Of a DNA stretch of 64,000 nt, positions 28,377 to 37,895 are shown piece by piece (position 1 is the stretch's first letter; the number at the start of each line of letters is the position of its first letter). This DNA is from Leptospira bouyouniensis (GTDB lineage: Bacteria > Spirochaetota > Leptospiria > Leptospirales > Leptospiraceae), in contig NZ_RQFT01000003.1 in NCBI RefSeq assembly GCF_004769525.1, positions 62,001 to 126,000 of the forward strand, in the 5' to 3' direction. A program made the position numbers and the translations under genes. The notes beneath the pieces are model-generated. The model saw only the letters and a program-made list of their open reading frames with translations. It did not search any database and was not told where the DNA came from.

Positions 28377-28829
28377 TCACTCGCCAAGTGGATAATAAAA
28401 ATGCACCACATCTTCTGCTCTACCACCAGTTGATTTATAAAAATCCAATGCATAATCATCAACCAAATCAGCTTGGACAAACACCTCTTCCATCCCTTTT
28501 TCTTTGCAATACGAATTAATTGAAGTGATAAGTGATTTACCAATTCCTTTCCTCTGCAAATGAGTTTGTACAGCCAGATCGTAAATGTACACAAGTGGTC
28601 TTTCTGAGTAGTACTGCCGTAAAAGGTAAGAAGTAAGTCCGCCTACTACCTTTCCATCCAAAATGGAAACAAACACGAAAAAATCATCACGTTCTAAAAG
28701 GGATTGTAGGTAATTTGGATTTGGCATTTGAAACTGTTTCATCTCAAAAACATCTTCAAAGACTCGAATGAGTTCGATGAATTGTTCCAAATCAGTTGAC
28801 GACAATTTTTTAATCTCTGTGTTAATCAT
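28377..28829 (-). CDS. GNAT acetyltransferase resembling AAC(3)-I
   Basis: 150 residues. The order of motifs matches aminoglycoside 3-N-acetyltransferase type I: LIRVFEDVFEM, FVSILDGKVVGGLTSYLL, VYIYDLAVQTHLQRKGIGKSL (acetyl-CoA loop QRKGIGKS), VFVQADLVDDYALDFYKSTGG and DVVHFYYPL. The ATG at 28829 has AGGA six bases upstream and gives the usual family length. An earlier start at 28922 would overlap the DUF1801 gene. Whether it acts on aminoglycosides or on another amine is open. Confidence 0.82.
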   Translation of the reverse strand: MINTEIKKLSSTDLEQFIELIRVFEDVFEMKQFQMPNPNYLQSLLERDDFFVFVSILDGKVVGGLTSYLLRQYYSERPLVYIYDLAVQTHLQRKGIGKSLITSINSYCKEKGMEEVFVQADLVDDYALDFYKSTGGRAEDVVHFYYPLGE

Positions 28830-28899
28830 TTTGATTCCTGAGCCTTGAACTTTTTTAAGCAAAGTTTCTCCAAAGACTGAATGATAAAAATATATGGTA

Positions 28900-29289
28900 T
28901 TATTTGATTCGTTCCAAGACACCTTTTCGTTTGACGATATTTTTATAATCCCATTGGATATTCTTCGCTTTCGATAACCAAAGTTTTAAGTCCTTTTTTT
29001 TGATTTGTTTTACATCTGTATAACGTACTTCGGCTGCTTTAAAACTACCTTCAGGGACAAGACCTTCTACCCCAAAACTTTGCCCACTCCAAAAAAGAAG
29101 TCGAACACTTGCCTTTAACTTACTATAACCCACTATAGGATTTCCATCCAAAAACCAAACAGGATGGGCATGCCAAATTTTTCTCTCTGCTTTCGGCAGA
29201 TTTTCACAGATCACTTTATACAACAAATTACAGATCTCAAAATCTGCCGGTGATAATGAATCATGATAGTTTTTAATATCTTGTTCCAT
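28900..29289 (-). CDS. DUF1801 domain protein
   Basis: 129 residues with the DUF1801 (YdhG-like) pattern: ICNLLYKVICENLPKAERKIWHAHPVWFLDGNPIVGYS in parts, LLFWSGQSFG and a C-terminal helix with IKKKDLKLWLSKAKN. Structure-known relatives are small alpha/beta proteins of unknown role, and no function is claimed. The GNAT gene begins 71 bases downstream, same strand. Confidence 0.78.
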   Translation of the reverse strand: MEQDIKNYHDSLSPADFEICNLLYKVICENLPKAERKIWHAHPVWFLDGNPIVGYSKLKASVRLLFWSGQSFGVEGLVPEGSFKAAEVRYTDVKQIKKKDLKLWLSKAKNIQWDYKNIVKRKGVLERIK

Positions 29290-29359
29290 TTTTAATCTAC
29301 CGTAAGCAAAAATATAAACTAATCAAAATTAAGTGAATATTCAGTTCTGAACTCTTAGT

Positions 29360-29965
29360 TTATTTGCAAACTTTTTTTACCGTTGATACAACTTTTACAT
29401 CAACAGTCGGCCAAAGTTTACTCACACCATCAGCACCTTTGTGTAAGTCATTGCACTCTGCATTCAATTTATTCAAACCTTGTGATAAACCAAGTGTTAC
29501 CACGTCCACTGTTCCATTCACTTCTACAGTATTTTCTTTCCATACAAAGTTTACGGGAATGATTGTTTTGGATTTTCCAAATTGAAGGTTTAATTTTGCG
29601 GTTCCTGTTTCTCCCACTGAAATCTCAGAAAAATTTCCAATTAACTTTTGGTTACCTTTTACCGAACCAAAGAACAACTTTTTAATTTTGGAATCTCGGT
29701 CTGGATTTGAGGAATTGACGGACAAACTGTCTATTTGGAATCGAATTTTTTCCGCAACACCAAACTTTGATTTGTCTTTGGTATTACCTATAACACGAAT
29801 TGTATCAAATTTACCTTTAACACCTGTTTTTTCTGTAAATTTGAACGCTGTCCATTCAAGGTTGGTTTGGGTTGGATCGTATTCATAAACGCAATTTTCT
29901 TTTGCATCAATTGACCCCAAGTTGCCGACAAGGAATAGTGCCAAAATAGTATAAAAAATTTTCAT
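29360..29965 (-). CDS. YceI family exported protein
   Basis: 201 residues with a signal peptide (MKIFYTILALFLVGNLGSIDA). The YceI fold is indicated by YDPTQTNLEWTAFKFTEKTGVKG, the Ser/Asn-Pro-Asp-Arg-Asp segment (SNPDRDSKIKKLFF) and the late VDVKVV strand. It probably carries a lipid or isoprenoid in the periplasm. AGAGG five bases before the ATG at 29965 supports this start over an in-frame codon at 30001. Two Cys residues (mature N-terminal region and C-terminus) may pair. Confidence 0.85.
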   Translation of the reverse strand: MKIFYTILALFLVGNLGSIDAKENCVYEYDPTQTNLEWTAFKFTEKTGVKGKFDTIRVIGNTKDKSKFGVAEKIRFQIDSLSVNSSNPDRDSKIKKLFFGSVKGNQKLIGNFSEISVGETGTAKLNLQFGKSKTIIPVNFVWKENTVEVNGTVDVVTLGLSQGLNKLNAECNDLHKGADGVSKLWPTVDVKVVSTVKKVCK

Positions 29966-30042
29966 AGAAACCTCTGCACAATGATGGAAAATCAAAAACA
30001 AAGTTTTGTCAAGAGGAGTCTAAAGCACGAATTGAAATTCAC

Positions 30043-32271
30043 ATGTTAAAATTATTACAATCGTTGGTACTCCATTTCCGAAACCAACTCTTCAAAACAA
30101 AGGAGACGGAACTCCCCATACGACTTTCAACGGGAGAATCGTTCGCCCAGTCCATTTTGGACTTTTTATCAGAATCGTTAAGCATCCAATCTGTCCCAAG
30201 TCAAATTTTGGAAGGATTTCGCTCCCTCCGAAGTAAATTCCCACATGAATCTAAATTAGAATTTCTCGATTATTTAATAGCAGCTTCACACCAATACCAA
30301 ATCAAACTTAACTTTGTCCAAAAATCCATTTTGGATATTAGAAGTTATATCACCAAAGATGCTCCGTTTTTATTCCAAATCAAAAGCAAAGACCTTGGCC
30401 TACCAGATTTTTATGCAGTGGTAGGTTACCATGCTTCCTCTTATCTCATTCGACCACTTCACAATTACATTGGAGAAGAAGAATGGGTTTCGGAAAAGGA
30501 GCTTCTCAAATTATTTGGAATCAAATCAACAAAAGATGTTGTCGATTGGATTGTTGCAGAACCAACATTTCCTTTTTCAGCTCCTCAAGTAATTCAATCT
30601 TCTACTTCAGCACTAAAGAATGCGATCAAACAAATTTACCATTTGATTCGTATTGAGTCAAAAGATGTTTGGATTGTTTTCATTTATGGAATTGGTATTG
30701 GAATACTTTCCCTGGTTGTTCCTGTTGCTACTTCTTCTTTAGTTAATATTGTTGCGTTCGGTGTTTTATTACAACCAGTCATCATATTAACTTTGTTGGT
30801 TGTGTTTTTTTTGGGATTTGCTGGTGCCATGCAAACCATTCAGATTTATGTCGTGGAAATTTTGCAACGTAGAGTTTTTGTTCGGATCGCAACCGAATTT
30901 GCCGTTCGGTTTCCAAGGATACGTCAAGATGCCCTAGACAAACACCACAACCCAGAACTTGTAAATCGATTCTTTGATACTATGACGATCCAAAAATCCA
31001 TTCACTCTTTGTTAGTTGATGGATTGGCAGTTGTTTTAACCACTGTTATTGGATTTGTTTTAATTTCATTTTATCATCCAATTTTTATTGTATTCTCTTT
31101 GTTTATACTTGTTGTCGGTGGTTACCTCGTGATTTACCAACTCGGTAGACCAGCTTCCGAAAATTATATCAAAATATCAAAAGAAAAATACAAAGTAGCG
31201 GCATGGCTTGAAGAAGTTTCTCGCCATTCGGCTTTATTCCACTCAACATTTGGATCGCATTTTGCCATTGAACGAGCAGATTCCCTAATTCGAGATTATC
31301 TCTTTGCTCGCAAAAAATATTTTTCAGTTTATATCAAACAAATCATTGGTCTTGTCGGCATACAAGCGTTAGCTAGTGCGATCGTACTTGGGATTGGAGG
31401 TTATTTAGTCATCCATAGACAATTAACTATTGGACAGTTGGTAGCCGCAGAGCTTGTTATTGCAAAAGTACTCAATGATATTTCAAAATTTGGAAAACAA
31501 CTCGATAGTTTTTATAGTTTAATTGCGGCAGTTGATAAAATCAATTCGGTCTTCCATCTACCAACATTAAAAACTAAAACAGTTCCTTTTGAAATTCCAA
31601 AAGGACCGATCCAAGTACAACTTTCAGGGATAGATTATTCCCTGACCAATGGACATAAAATTTTTTCACAGTTCAATTTAAAAGTCCAAGCAGGTAAAGC
31701 AATCGGTGTTTCATCTAACACACCTTATGACGCACACATCCTACTTGATTTGTTAAGTGGTCTCAGAGAACCAAATTCTGGTATTGTTGAATACAATCAC
31801 CAAAACATCCACGAAGTTTCCAAAGAACAAATCCAGTCTTATACAGTCCTTGTAAGAGGAAATGAAATCTTTGAGGGGACGATCCTCGAAAACATACGTG
31901 TGGGTAGAGAAGAAATTTCACTTATCACAATCCGCGATTTATTAGACCAACTGGGACTTTGGAAAACAATCCAATCGCTACCATATGGAATCCACACACA
32001 ACTGTTAACCTTTGGACATCCATTTGATAATGTCCAGTCTGCCTTACTTGCTTTGACAAGAGCTCTGATTGGAAATCCAAAACTGATTCTGATAGATGGA
32101 ATCCTTGACCAACTCCCACCGGTATTGTTAACTTCTTGTTTAAAAGTTTTACTCCAAAAAAATCGGGATTGGACTGTGTTCATTGTGTCCAAATCTCCGA
32201 CCATCCTTGGACAAATGGACCAAATCCTAAAACTGGAAGATGATTCTCATTCATTAAAGGTTAATTCATAA
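30043..32271 (+). CDS. ABC exporter (type I secretion-like) with degenerate ATPase domain
   Basis: 742 residues. A 200-residue N-terminal cytoplasmic part precedes six membrane helices (about 215-500) of an ABC exporter, including LQRRVFVRIATEFAVRFPRI and a coupling-helix region. The C-terminal ATPase-like domain (about 520-742) keeps the fold pattern but lacks its motifs. Walker A reads GVSSNTPYDAH (about 555-565), with no Lys or Ser/Thr. The LSGGQ site reads GHPFDN. Walker B is LILIDG (Asp685, then Gly in place of Glu). The H-loop His is missing. ATP hydrolysis is not expected. It is followed after six bases by hlyD-type and tolC-type genes. Confidence 0.85.
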   Translation: MLKLLQSLVLHFRNQLFKTKETELPIRLSTGESFAQSILDFLSESLSIQSVPSQILEGFRSLRSKFPHESKLEFLDYLIAASHQYQIKLNFVQKSILDIRSYITKDAPFLFQIKSKDLGLPDFYAVVGYHASSYLIRPLHNYIGEEEWVSEKELLKLFGIKSTKDVVDWIVAEPTFPFSAPQVIQSSTSALKNAIKQIYHLIRIESKDVWIVFIYGIGIGILSLVVPVATSSLVNIVAFGVLLQPVIILTLLVVFFLGFAGAMQTIQIYVVEILQRRVFVRIATEFAVRFPRIRQDALDKHHNPELVNRFFDTMTIQKSIHSLLVDGLAVVLTTVIGFVLISFYHPIFIVFSLFILVVGGYLVIYQLGRPASENYIKISKEKYKVAAWLEEVSRHSALFHSTFGSHFAIERADSLIRDYLFARKKYFSVYIKQIIGLVGIQALASAIVLGIGGYLVIHRQLTIGQLVAAELVIAKVLNDISKFGKQLDSFYSLIAAVDKINSVFHLPTLKTKTVPFEIPKGPIQVQLSGIDYSLTNGHKIFSQFNLKVQAGKAIGVSSNTPYDAHILLDLLSGLREPNSGIVEYNHQNIHEVSKEQIQSYTVLVRGNEIFEGTILENIRVGREEISLITIRDLLDQLGLWKTIQSLPYGIHTQLLTFGHPFDNVQSALLALTRALIGNPKLILIDGILDQLPPVLLTSCLKVLLQKNRDWTVFIVSKSPTILGQMDQILKLEDDSHSLKVNS

Positions 32272-32277
32272 AAAACT

Positions 32278-33627
32278 ATGAACACGAATATGTCACCAAA
32301 ATGGAAACTTCGTAAAAACCTACCTTCGTATCGGTTAGTACAAACAGCTCTTCCAGCGCAAAGTTTAGCATACATTCTCACTGTAATTTTTTTCTTAAGT
32401 GTACTCATTTTACTCTATGTTCCTTGGCAACAAACCACAATGGGTTTTGGCCGAGTGGTTGCCTACGCTCCACTAGACCGCCAACAAGTCATTGAATCTC
32501 CTATTAGTGGAAGGGTTGTGAAATGGCATGTCCATGAAGGTACTCGTGTCAAAAAAGGAGATCCCATCATTGATATCTCCGATAATGATCCGAATTTTAT
32601 AAGTCGAATTCGAGAAGAAAAAAATGCCCTCTTACAACGATTAGAGGCCGCAAGATCAAGAGAAGACAACATTCGATCTAGGATTTTAAGTTTGCGTTCT
32701 TCTATGGGAAGTGCGGTAAATGCTGCTGACTCTCGTAGGATGATGGCAAAAGATCGAGTCCGAGCCAGCGAACAAGCAGTAGATGCTGCAAAGGCTGCAT
32801 TAAAAACTGCAAATCTCAATTTGGACCGACAAAAACAATTATGGGAAAAAGGACTTACTTCCAAAAGGACTTTAGAACTTGCTGAACTTGACCATACAAA
32901 CGCAGAAACAGGACTTGACCGAGCAAAGGCAGCTTATGATGCGGCAGTCAAAGAAGAACGTGCATTAAATAGTGATACTGGAAGAGTCCAACAAGATGCA
33001 GAAGCGTCGATTAATGATGCGAAAGCATCACTCGCTTCCGCACAATCCGAAGTGGCAAGGGTTTTAGAAGACTTACCTAAATTAGAAGCAAGGTTATCTA
33101 GACAAGAAAACCAAGAAATTTTTGCACCAAGAGATGGGATCATCATGCGAATCCTAGTGAACCCTGATACACAACAGGTAAAAGAAGGGGACGGAGTTGC
33201 CATCTTAGTGCCAGATGCTGAAGACAAAGCGGTTGAACTTTTTATATCGGGGAACGATATCCCACTTGTTGGGGAAGGGAGAAAGGTCCGATTACAATTC
33301 CAAGGATATCCTGTATTACAAATTAGTGGGTGGCCAGAGACTGCTGTAGGAACATTTGGCGGTGTTGTCAAACTTGTTGATATCACTGATAATGGATCGG
33401 GAAATTTCCGTGTGCTTGTCATCCCTGACCGAGATGACCGCCAGTGGCCGTCCAGTCGATACTTACGACAAGGAGTTCGCGCCAAAGGTTGGATCTTTCT
33501 CAATCGTGTAAGTGTTGGATATGAATTATGGAGAAGGTTCAATGACTTCCCACCAAATTTACCAATGGATGATCCAGAAATGAAATCATTGTTAGATGAG
33601 AATGGTGGAGGAGACCAAGGAAAATGA
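32278..33627 (+). CDS. HlyD-family membrane fusion protein
   Basis: 449 residues: one membrane helix (about 28-50), a biotinyl-lipoyl-like half (VIESPISGRVVKWHVHEGTRVKKGDPI), a long alpha-hairpin (about 115-285, Ala/Glu/Arg-rich heptads), the second half FAPRDGIIMRILV and a beta-barrel domain. It links an inner-membrane exporter to TolC across the periplasm. A Met five codons in is an alternative start. The stop overlaps the tolC-type start (ATGA). Confidence 0.9.
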   Translation: MNTNMSPKWKLRKNLPSYRLVQTALPAQSLAYILTVIFFLSVLILLYVPWQQTTMGFGRVVAYAPLDRQQVIESPISGRVVKWHVHEGTRVKKGDPIIDISDNDPNFISRIREEKNALLQRLEAARSREDNIRSRILSLRSSMGSAVNAADSRRMMAKDRVRASEQAVDAAKAALKTANLNLDRQKQLWEKGLTSKRTLELAELDHTNAETGLDRAKAAYDAAVKEERALNSDTGRVQQDAEASINDAKASLASAQSEVARVLEDLPKLEARLSRQENQEIFAPRDGIIMRILVNPDTQQVKEGDGVAILVPDAEDKAVELFISGNDIPLVGEGRKVRLQFQGYPVLQISGWPETAVGTFGGVVKLVDITDNGSGNFRVLVIPDRDDRQWPSSRYLRQGVRAKGWIFLNRVSVGYELWRRFNDFPPNLPMDDPEMKSLLDENGGGDQGK

Positions 33628-35120
33628 AATCGCATCTAAATTCACTTTTATTTGCATTGATATGCCCTTTTGGTATGTTATTTTCCTTTTTGTTAGAAGC
33701 GGATCCTACAAAAGATCCTTTCGAGTCGTTACATGGTCCAAATATTTATTCACAAGACTATATCAACCAACAGCCGGGAGTCCTCACACTCGCGGAACTT
33801 TTAAAGTCTGTTGAAAAATCGTATCCGCTTGTCCTTGCTGCCGAAAAACTTTTAACTGAAACAGAATACAATTATTTGGCCGCAGAAGGTGCGTTTGATT
33901 TACAATTTAAATCCATGGGAACAACAAAACCCATTGGATACTATACAAATAACGCAGCAGATACAGTGTTTGAAAAACCAACTCCACTTGGAGGTACATC
34001 TTTTTTTGCGGGGTATCGTATTGGACGTGGTAAATTTCCAGCCTATGATGGAAGGCGAGAAACAAATGATTATGGGGAAGTAAGAGCTGGTGCCATCGTT
34101 CCCCTCATGCGAAACCGTGAGATCGATAAAAACAGAGCCGACCTTCGTAAGGCAGACATTGATCGTAAACTTGCGGAGTTATCCATCCAAAAATTAAAAA
34201 TTGAAGTCATCAAAGAAGCAACCAAACGGTATTGGAAATGGGTAGCCAGTGGACAGGAGTATCTTGTCAACAAAGACCTGTTAGAGATTGCAAAGAATAG
34301 ACAACAACAAATCTCACAACGAATCAAATTAGGTGACATTCCCAAAATGGAAGGCACAGAAAATGACCGTGCCATTTTACAAAGAGAATCACAATTTGTG
34401 TCAGCTGAACGAGAGATGCAAAAAGCAGCGATTGACTTATCATTATTTTTACGAGCTGCCGATGGTAACTTAATCCTTCCTTCAACAGACAGGTTGCCCA
34501 TTGGGTTTCCCAAACCAATCGATTACAAAGGTTTGGAATTAGACAAAAGTATCAAAATCGCATGGAAGTTTCGACCTGAAATCCAAGATTATGAATTCAA
34601 AAGGGAAAAAGCCCGAGTCGACCAAGATATGGGTTACAACTCTTTGAAACCACAAGTGGATTTGGTAGTTGCTGGTTCACAAGACTTTGGTCCTGGTTCC
34701 GTGACGAGGGCAAAACCCGAACTAGAAGCATCCCTTGTTCTCAATGTTCCCATCCAAACAAGGCGTCCTCGAGGGATGATTGGAGCAGCAGAAGCAAAAA
34801 TCGCTCAACTAGACCAAGAACTCCAATTCTCAAAAGACAAAATCAAAACAGAAGTACAAGATGCTATCTCAGAAGTGATCGCATCTGCAAAACGTGTAAC
34901 TGTCACTCAAAGTGAAGTCGAACTTGCGCGAAAATTGGAAGAGATGGAAAGAGAGCGATTTGCATTAGGGGATTCTACTCTGTTGTTTGTGAATATTCGG
35001 GAACAAACAAGTGCTGAAGCGGCAGTGCGTGAAATTAAGGCATTGTACGATCATCATGTCGCTGTTGCCAACTTCCAAGCATCGACTGCTAGCTTCTTAC
35101 AAAATTCTCCGACTCCATAG
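33624..35120 (+). CDS. TolC-family outer-membrane efflux protein
   Basis: 498 residues with an N-terminal signal (LLFALICPFGMLFSFLLEA). Two TolC-like repeats are rich in helical coiled segments: TLAELLKSVEKSYPLVLAAEKLL at the first and KIKTEVQDAISEVIASAKRV near the second. The ERERFALGDSTLLFVNIREQ segment, with its Gly-Asp-Ser-Thr turn, is typical. Translationally coupled to the HlyD gene, so it completes the tripartite set. Confidence 0.9.
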   Translation: MKSHLNSLLFALICPFGMLFSFLLEADPTKDPFESLHGPNIYSQDYINQQPGVLTLAELLKSVEKSYPLVLAAEKLLTETEYNYLAAEGAFDLQFKSMGTTKPIGYYTNNAADTVFEKPTPLGGTSFFAGYRIGRGKFPAYDGRRETNDYGEVRAGAIVPLMRNREIDKNRADLRKADIDRKLAELSIQKLKIEVIKEATKRYWKWVASGQEYLVNKDLLEIAKNRQQQISQRIKLGDIPKMEGTENDRAILQRESQFVSAEREMQKAAIDLSLFLRAADGNLILPSTDRLPIGFPKPIDYKGLELDKSIKIAWKFRPEIQDYEFKREKARVDQDMGYNSLKPQVDLVVAGSQDFGPGSVTRAKPELEASLVLNVPIQTRRPRGMIGAAEAKIAQLDQELQFSKDKIKTEVQDAISEVIASAKRVTVTQSEVELARKLEEMERERFALGDSTLLFVNIREQTSAEAAVREIKALYDHHVAVANFQASTASFLQNSPTP

Positions 35121-35197
35121 TCGTAATTCTTCTGTAGAAAAAAAAACGACTTTCACATCTCAAGGAATTCCTAAACTTTTCCCTAAAGAAGGTATCT

Positions 35198-36901
35198 ATG
35201 CACGGGGAAGAGTCACTTTTACAAGACATTGGTCTGAGTATTATATTTGCTACTGTTTTGAGCCATATTGCAAGGGTTCTCAAACAGCCGTTAATCTTAG
35301 GTTATATCATCGGTGGTGCGATGCTTGGTAAAGAAATGGGTTTTGAGCTTGTGACAAATGAAGCAAGTATTGAACTGATTTCAGAAATTGGACTCATCCT
35401 TTTACTCTTTATCATTGGACTCGAAATCAATCTCGCAGAACTCGCAAAAATGGGAAAGGCGATGTTCACTCTTGGTATTTTACAATTCACACTTTCCGTA
35501 GCATTTGTTTATTCTGTGTTTCCATTTTTTGGACTTTCTATTGGTTCCGAAAAATTTGACTTACTTTATATTGCCGTGGCCTTATCACTTAGTTCCACTT
35601 TAATCGTTGTTAAATTATTGCAAGACAAAGTAGAGATCAATACTCTCTCAGGAAAATTAACTGTTGGGGTATTGGTATTTCAAGATATCTGGGCCATTTT
35701 GTTTATGGGAGTTCAACCCAACCTAAACAACCCAGAAATCTTAAAAATCCTCAAATCTGTTGGGATTATTGTATTACTCATTGCCTTTAGTTTTAGCGTC
35801 AGTCGTTATGTTCTCGCCAAATTATACAAAGCATGCGCAAGTAGTCCTGAACTAATTCTATTAACATCGATTATGTGGTGTTTTTTGGTTTGTGGAATTG
35901 CAGGAGAAGCTGGGCTTTCCAAAGAAATGGGTGCTCTCGTTGCCGGTATGAGTATTGCCGCCTTCCCTTATGGTGCTGATGTGATTTCAAAACTGATTGG
36001 AATTCGAGACTTCTTTGTCACTCTCTTCTTTGTGGCACTTGGTCTAAAAGTCCCACTCCCTAGTTTGGAGGTTATCGGTCTATCTTCAGCCATCATTGCC
36101 CTTATGTTATTTGTGCGGATGATTACAATTGCCCCTGTCATCATCAAATTGAACAAAGGTGTTCGAAATGGATTCCTCACTGCACTAAACCTTGCTCAAA
36201 TCTCTGAATTTTCTCTCGTTATTCTCGCATTAGGTGCTGGATTTGAACATATCACTCCCAAATTGCAAGCCGTGATCTTAACCTCCACGATCATCGCATC
36301 TGTATTATCGACATACATCATTATGTTCAATCATAACATCGCGGCTACATTAGAACGTCTCTTGGCTAAAGTGGGGATCACTGACCAAGCGGAAGAAACA
36401 AGTAATGACGAGAAAGGTGGGCATGGAGGCCATGGTGATGGAATGGTGCGAGATATCATCGTGCTTGGTTATTTCCGAATTGCGCGAGCCTTTGTGGAAT
36501 ACTTGGAAGATTTGTCTCCATCTCTTATCAAACGAATCATCATTGCCGATTACAACCCTGCCTTCAAAGAGGAACTTACAAACAAAGGTTTCCAATGGGC
36601 CTACGCTGACCTTGCCCACCCAGACTCGCTTTCCCACATTGGTCTTCATGATGCATCGATGGTCATTTGTACGATTTCCGATTCTTTTCTGAAAGGAACC
36701 AATAACAACCGTTTGCTTTCCACTCTTAGCAAATTGGCTCCAAATGCAAAAATCATTCTGACAAGTGACGAACCAGGTGAGGCTAAAAAATTAGTAGCAG
36801 ATGGAGCTCAAAAAGTGATCATCCCAGGTGTTATCACAGGTGAATTTTTATATGAATACATTTCACGTGGTATGAGAAATAACGAAAGGGAAGTTTCGTA
36901 A
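35198..36901 (+). CDS. KefB-type cation:proton antiporter (CPA2) with C-terminal TrkA-N-like domain
   Basis: 567 residues: about 12 membrane helices of the Na+/H+ exchanger type (LGYIIGGAMLGKEMGFEL, LILLLFIIGLEINLAELAKMG, the conserved SLSSTLIVVKLL). A His/Gly-rich linker follows (GGHGGHGDG, about 405-415), then a Rossmann-like RCK/TrkA-N domain. The nucleotide loop reads VLGYFRIAR and lacks the normal GxGxxG glycines, so NAD binding may be lost. It lies 77 bases after the tolC gene and may share its transcript. Confidence 0.88.
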   Translation: MHGEESLLQDIGLSIIFATVLSHIARVLKQPLILGYIIGGAMLGKEMGFELVTNEASIELISEIGLILLLFIIGLEINLAELAKMGKAMFTLGILQFTLSVAFVYSVFPFFGLSIGSEKFDLLYIAVALSLSSTLIVVKLLQDKVEINTLSGKLTVGVLVFQDIWAILFMGVQPNLNNPEILKILKSVGIIVLLIAFSFSVSRYVLAKLYKACASSPELILLTSIMWCFLVCGIAGEAGLSKEMGALVAGMSIAAFPYGADVISKLIGIRDFFVTLFFVALGLKVPLPSLEVIGLSSAIIALMLFVRMITIAPVIIKLNKGVRNGFLTALNLAQISEFSLVILALGAGFEHITPKLQAVILTSTIIASVLSTYIIMFNHNIAATLERLLAKVGITDQAEETSNDEKGGHGGHGDGMVRDIIVLGYFRIARAFVEYLEDLSPSLIKRIIIADYNPAFKEELTNKGFQWAYADLAHPDSLSHIGLHDASMVICTISDSFLKGTNNNRLLSTLSKLAPNAKIILTSDEPGEAKKLVADGAQKVIIPGVITGEFLYEYISRGMRNNEREVS

Positions 36902-37205
36902 TTGAAAGTTATTTTAGAAATGAAACAAAGACAGAATCAAACTATCTAAAACGAATTTGAAATAAAAATACATAGAATTATTGTAACTTTCTTTTAAAAA
37001 GCTGGTAACAAATTACTGGCTTGTCTCTTTTTTCAAAACTGGTCAAAAACTATATTTTTTCCAGACCGATCACATACCGGTATCCAATATCTCTTGTGTT
37101 TCTTTAATGGAATTGATCACTAATCCCGCAACGGATCCAACATTACAATGATTAGCTTTGAAAAATTAATGAGTAATTTCTTTGTAGTAAAATGATATTT
37201 AAGCT
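36902..37205. other. Non-coding stretch after the antiporter
   Basis: 304 AT-rich bases between convergent genes. Apart from the terminator hairpin at 36999-37034, nothing is recognised. Confidence 0.5.
36999..37034 (+). terminator. Rho-independent terminator after the antiporter gene
   Basis: AAGCTGGTAA (36999-37008) pairs with TTACTGGCTT (37013-37022), including two G-T pairs, around a CAAA loop. It is followed by GTCTCTTTTTT. It lies about 100 bases past the antiporter stop. Confidence 0.7.
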
Positions 37206-37895
37206 TTATTTCATTTTACTACGAATTTCTGTCAAAATTTCAATTTGAATTTCTTGTATTTTCATCATTTTTGACCATTGATCAAGCAAAAGATGATCCA
37301 CTTTTTCATGTAAGGTCCTAATTTCAATTTCAGATTTTAAATTAATTTTATAATCATTTTCAGATCGAATGCGGTCTTTCACTTCTTGCCTATTTTGACT
37401 CATCATGATTATAGGTGCTTGTATCGCTGCAATGCATGATAAAATTAAATTTAATAAAATAAATGGATAAGGATCAAAAGGTATTAAATAAAAATAAAAA
37501 CTATTGCCAAAAATCCAAAAAAACAAGATTGTAAAAAATACGATTATAAATTTCCAACTTCCTCCAAAAGAAGCAACCTTATCAGAAACTTTATCTCCAA
37601 AATTTAATGATTCATTATTTAATGATGTATCAAGAGTCAAAATTTCATTTTCTTTGATACTTTTAATTACTTCTCTTTCTAATTTTTCAATATTCCCTTT
37701 TTCTTCTTCCACTAACTTTGTGATATATTTTGTTCGAAAAATGTTAAAATCATTTTTACAAATTTTACTGTCTGCATTCCATCTTGGATAATCAACATTG
37801 ATCATTTCTGTAATTTCATTCCCAATGCCAAGTGCACTAATTAATTGATCTTCTCGAAACGACTTATTACAAACAAAACATTTGTTATTTTCCAT
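37206..37895 (-). CDS. DUF1003 membrane protein with N-terminal Cys pair
   Basis: 229 residues. N-terminal CFVCNKSF suggests half of a zinc ribbon. The DUF1003 core follows (about 100-185): FGDKVSDKVASFGGSWKFII, two membrane helices split by PFDPYPFILLNLILS, and MMSQNRQEVKDRIRSENDY. The C-terminal helix is coiled-coil-like. GAGG five bases before the ATG at 37895 sets the start. Base composition is clearly more AT-rich than the neighbours, so recent acquisition is possible. Function unknown. Confidence 0.83.
   Translation of the reverse strand: MENNKCFVCNKSFREDQLISALGIGNEITEMINVDYPRWNADSKICKNDFNIFRTKYITKLVEEEKGNIEKLEREVIKSIKENEILTLDTSLNNESLNFGDKVSDKVASFGGSWKFIIVFFTILFFWIFGNSFYFYLIPFDPYPFILLNLILSCIAAIQAPIIMMSQNRQEVKDRIRSENDYKINLKSEIEIRTLHEKVDHLLLDQWSKMMKIQEIQIEILTEIRSKMK

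Noticed and set aside
32934..33635. 233-codon minus-strand frame opposite the HlyD gene
   Set aside because: Antisense to a coupled, well-recognised gene. Its composition is that of a shadow frame.
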